This document shows positions 62,402 through 64,000 of a stretch of 64,000 nucleotides of DNA, in pieces. Positions within the stretch are counted from its first letter, which is position 1, and the number at the start of each line of letters is the position of its first letter. The position numbers and the translations under genes were made by a program. The DNA lies in the NCBI GenBank assembly GCA_036322835.1, contig AP027304.1:3286001-3350000 (forward strand). The letters run 5' to 3'. The DNA comes from Tenuifilaceae bacterium CYCD. Lineage in GTDB: Bacteria > Bacteroidota > Bacteroidia > Bacteroidales > Tenuifilaceae. The notes below the pieces were generated by a model. It had not been told where the DNA came from, made no database searches, and worked only from the letters and a program-made list of their open reading frames with translations.

Positions 62402-63682
62402 TTATTCGTTAATATCTAAACCCATTGTAAAATAAAGTTTCACCTTCTCGTGCGAGAGTTTTACTTTTCGCAAACTCATATCTATTCTTGCTCGCAAAAG
62501 GCTATTAAAATCTGACAGATAAGTGGCAGATGTTATTGTTCCGTTCTTCAACTGCGATGCAGAGACCTGAACAGATTTCTCAAGGAGTTGAACAATCTTT
62601 TCATCGCTTAATATTTGCTTCTCCAAAGAGTTGATTTGCGCTATTGAAGATTTTACCTGCGAATTGTAATTGTCATCGAATACATCGCGACGGTACTCCA
62701 TAATATTCTGCTGTATTTTGATGTTCTGGCGCTCACGCGATGTACTATTCCAATCCCATATATTCCACGATAAGCGTGCTCCCAGTATTGCGTAGGTATC
62801 GAACTCGCTCGAAAGCATATTTAATCCTGGTTTCCCATAACCAGCCTTGGCAAATGCAGCAAGCGTTGGCATTCGTTTACTCGACAATATTTTTGATGTT
62901 GAAGCGAGATAGCCCTTCTGTAAATCGAAAGTTTTATAATCGGGTCTATTACACTGGTTGTTGGTTGGAACAACTAAGTTGGGAAGTTTTAACTCCGTTT
63001 GTTCTCCAATATTTACTCCAGTAATGGCGTAAATAGATTCTAACAAGTTAGTGCGTTGAGCCAAATTTGCATCAATGCTCTGCCCTAGCCTTAACTTTTC
63101 GGCCTGCAACGAAATCAAAGATGATTCCAGAATTGCCCCAGCATTCACTCCCGACTGAATTTCAGCAATACGCTTGTCCAGTTCGCCCTCCATAATTCTT
63201 AATTGCTGAATAGCAATATCGATGGATGATACACCGAAGTACAGGGTTGAAACCCTATCTTTAAGGGTATATAACTCATTATCCACCTTATTCTGCTCAA
63301 GCATACGTGCGTTCTCCTCCGATTTCAAGCGCGAACTAGTAACTCCTCCATCCCATATTAACTGGCTCACATCAACTGTCAACTTATAGTTATCCTTATC
63401 GGGCGATGGCATTGAAATGGTTGGAATAGGAATGTTAACGGAGGTAACATCGGACTGCCAGGTTGCCTCTGCATTAAAATCTACCCTTGGTAAATAGTTT
63501 ACTTTAATATTTGATTTGCGCAGAGCGTAAACCGAATCCGTTGCAGAGGATACTCTATAAAGAGAGTTGTTCTGCTGCATACCTTTTAGCAAAAACTGCA
63601 AGGAAAGTGTATCCTGAGAGTAAACCGTAGCAGGAATCACTATAACAAGCATAAATGCGCATTTAAAAATTAACCTTTTCAT
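62402..63682 (-). CDS. TolC-family outer membrane efflux protein
   Basis: 426 residues with a signal peptide (MKRLIFKCAFMLVIVIPATVYSQ). Two outer-membrane efflux repeats of long helices and beta strands: NNSLYRVSSATDSVYALRKS and LPRVDFNAEATWQ in the first, RMPTLAAFAKAGYGKPGLN and GARLSWNIWDW in the second. It forms the outer membrane channel for the downstream MFP and ABC-2 pump. It begins 2 bases after the TetR stop, which indicates one transcript. Confidence 0.92.
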   Translation of the reverse strand: MKRLIFKCAFMLVIVIPATVYSQDTLSLQFLLKGMQQNNSLYRVSSATDSVYALRKSNIKVNYLPRVDFNAEATWQSDVTSVNIPIPTISMPSPDKDNYKLTVDVSQLIWDGGVTSSRLKSEENARMLEQNKVDNELYTLKDRVSTLYFGVSSIDIAIQQLRIMEGELDKRIAEIQSGVNAGAILESSLISLQAEKLRLGQSIDANLAQRTNLLESIYAITGVNIGEQTELKLPNLVVPTNNQCNRPDYKTFDLQKGYLASTSKILSSKRMPTLAAFAKAGYGKPGLNMLSSEFDTYAILGARLSWNIWDWNSTSRERQNIKIQQNIMEYRRDVFDDNYNSQVKSSIAQINSLEKQILSDEKIVQLLEKSVQVSASQLKNGTITSATYLSDFNSLLRARIDMSLRKVKLSHEKVKLYFTMGLDINE

Positions 63683-63684
63683 CG

Positions 63685-64000
63685 TTATACATTATTAATC
63701 ATTCTACCCTTAATTGAACTAATCACAAAATCAGCAACAAACTTTTTGCGTTCCTCCAGGAAGAGGTTATACTCATCAGAATTCCCATCAAAAAAAACCT
63801 GCTCAATAATTGGTCTAACTGCAAATGGGAAAATACAAGCGCTTACAGTATTAATAATAAGGTGAAATGCCTCTTTTGGATTCATACCCAACTCAGCAGC
63901 AAACCCTGCAATTATTAACTTAAAGTTGCTTGATTCAATACCTGCCTCCTTAAAAAACTGCGCAACCATTTGTGGATTGCGGTTTATTTCTCGAATAATA
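63685..64000 (-). CDS. TetR-family regulator, partial (N-terminal part beyond the right edge)
   Basis: The frame is open to base 64000, reading IIREINRNPQMVAQFFKEAG and continuing to a stop at 63685; an in-frame ATG at 63969 is internal. About 105 C-terminal residues are visible, the ligand-binding half of a TetR regulator (REINRNP plus an FPFAVRPIIEQVFF helix fit the YbhL/CecR-like C-terminal domain). The HTH lies outside the window. It is the first gene of the efflux operon and probably represses it; that role is from family and position. Confidence 0.75.
   Translation of the reverse strand, partial: IIREINRNPQMVAQFFKEAGIESSNFKLIIAGFAAELGMNPKEAFHLIINTVSACIFPFAVRPIIEQVFFDGNSDEYNLFLEERKKFVADFVISSIKGRMINNV

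Overview
The window is typical of a Bacteroidota chromosome, most likely an anaerobic or fermentative member of the Bacteroidales. It is AT-rich with long tail-to-tail and head-to-head gene blocks. At least nine genes are preceded by a TAnnTTTG box, the Bacteroidota sigma-ABfA -7 element. Several families are ones met mainly in this phylum (DUF4301, hybrid PAS kinases without DNA-binding partners, separated sucD). The taxon is an inference from gene content; no rRNA gene, tRNA gene, CRISPR array or insertion sequence was recognised.

Layout. 1-6.6 kb: acetate kinase cut by the left edge, a secreted caspase-like protease with a duplicated beta domain, then an ErcA-like iron alcohol dehydrogenase coupled to a hybrid histidine kinase. 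6.7-18.7 kb: a fused FAD/Fe-S D-2-hydroxyacid dehydrogenase, small membrane proteins with an M48 protease, a CHASE hybrid kinase, sucD, malic enzyme, and a sodium-coupled NSS transporter with a 35-residue companion subunit. 18.7-23 kb: an ABC-F ATPase, a HepT/MntA toxin-antitoxin pair bracketed by two copies of a degenerate direct repeat and next to a cluster of small hairpins, then mnmE. 23-28.2 kb: two large multi-PAS histidine kinases. 28.4-36.2 kb: a molybdenum hydroxylase locus (two xanthine-dehydrogenase-type subunits, a YgfK-like flavin/Fe-S protein, a MocA-like cytidylyltransferase), with a mobile-type palindromic repeat between the two subunit genes. 36.3-47.4 kb: Kef-type antiporter, prolyl oligopeptidase, stand-alone E2 acyltransferase domain, DUF4301, two thioesterases, a cupin, a flavodiiron protein and a GH13 lipoprotein. 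47.7-57 kb: phosphofructokinase, three tandem SiaC-type phosphoprotein paralogues, a DMSO-reductase-type complex (DmsA plus fused DmsBC), a TolA-like repeat protein and a possible CotH-like secreted protein. 57-64 kb: a complete TetR/TolC/HlyD/ABC-2 efflux operon whose regulator is cut by the right edge.

How it fits together. Acetate kinase, phosphofructokinase, malic enzyme, SucD and the D-2-hydroxyacid dehydrogenase outline a fermentative carbon metabolism. The flavodiiron protein and the DMSO-reductase-type complex point to oxygen or NO detoxification and anaerobic respiration. The xdh/ygfK/mocA block looks like a purine or N-heterocycle oxidation unit. Signalling is unusually dense: four histidine kinases, an ErcA-like sensor enzyme and three SiaC paralogues occur without an obvious cognate output gene.

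Most noteworthy are the SiaC triplet with conserved or substituted phospho-site (T68, T68, S75), the ErcA/hybrid-kinase pair, the repeat-bracketed HepT/MntA module, and the NSS transporter with a periplasmic beta-rich insert and tiny partner. All functions are read from motifs; no database search was run.
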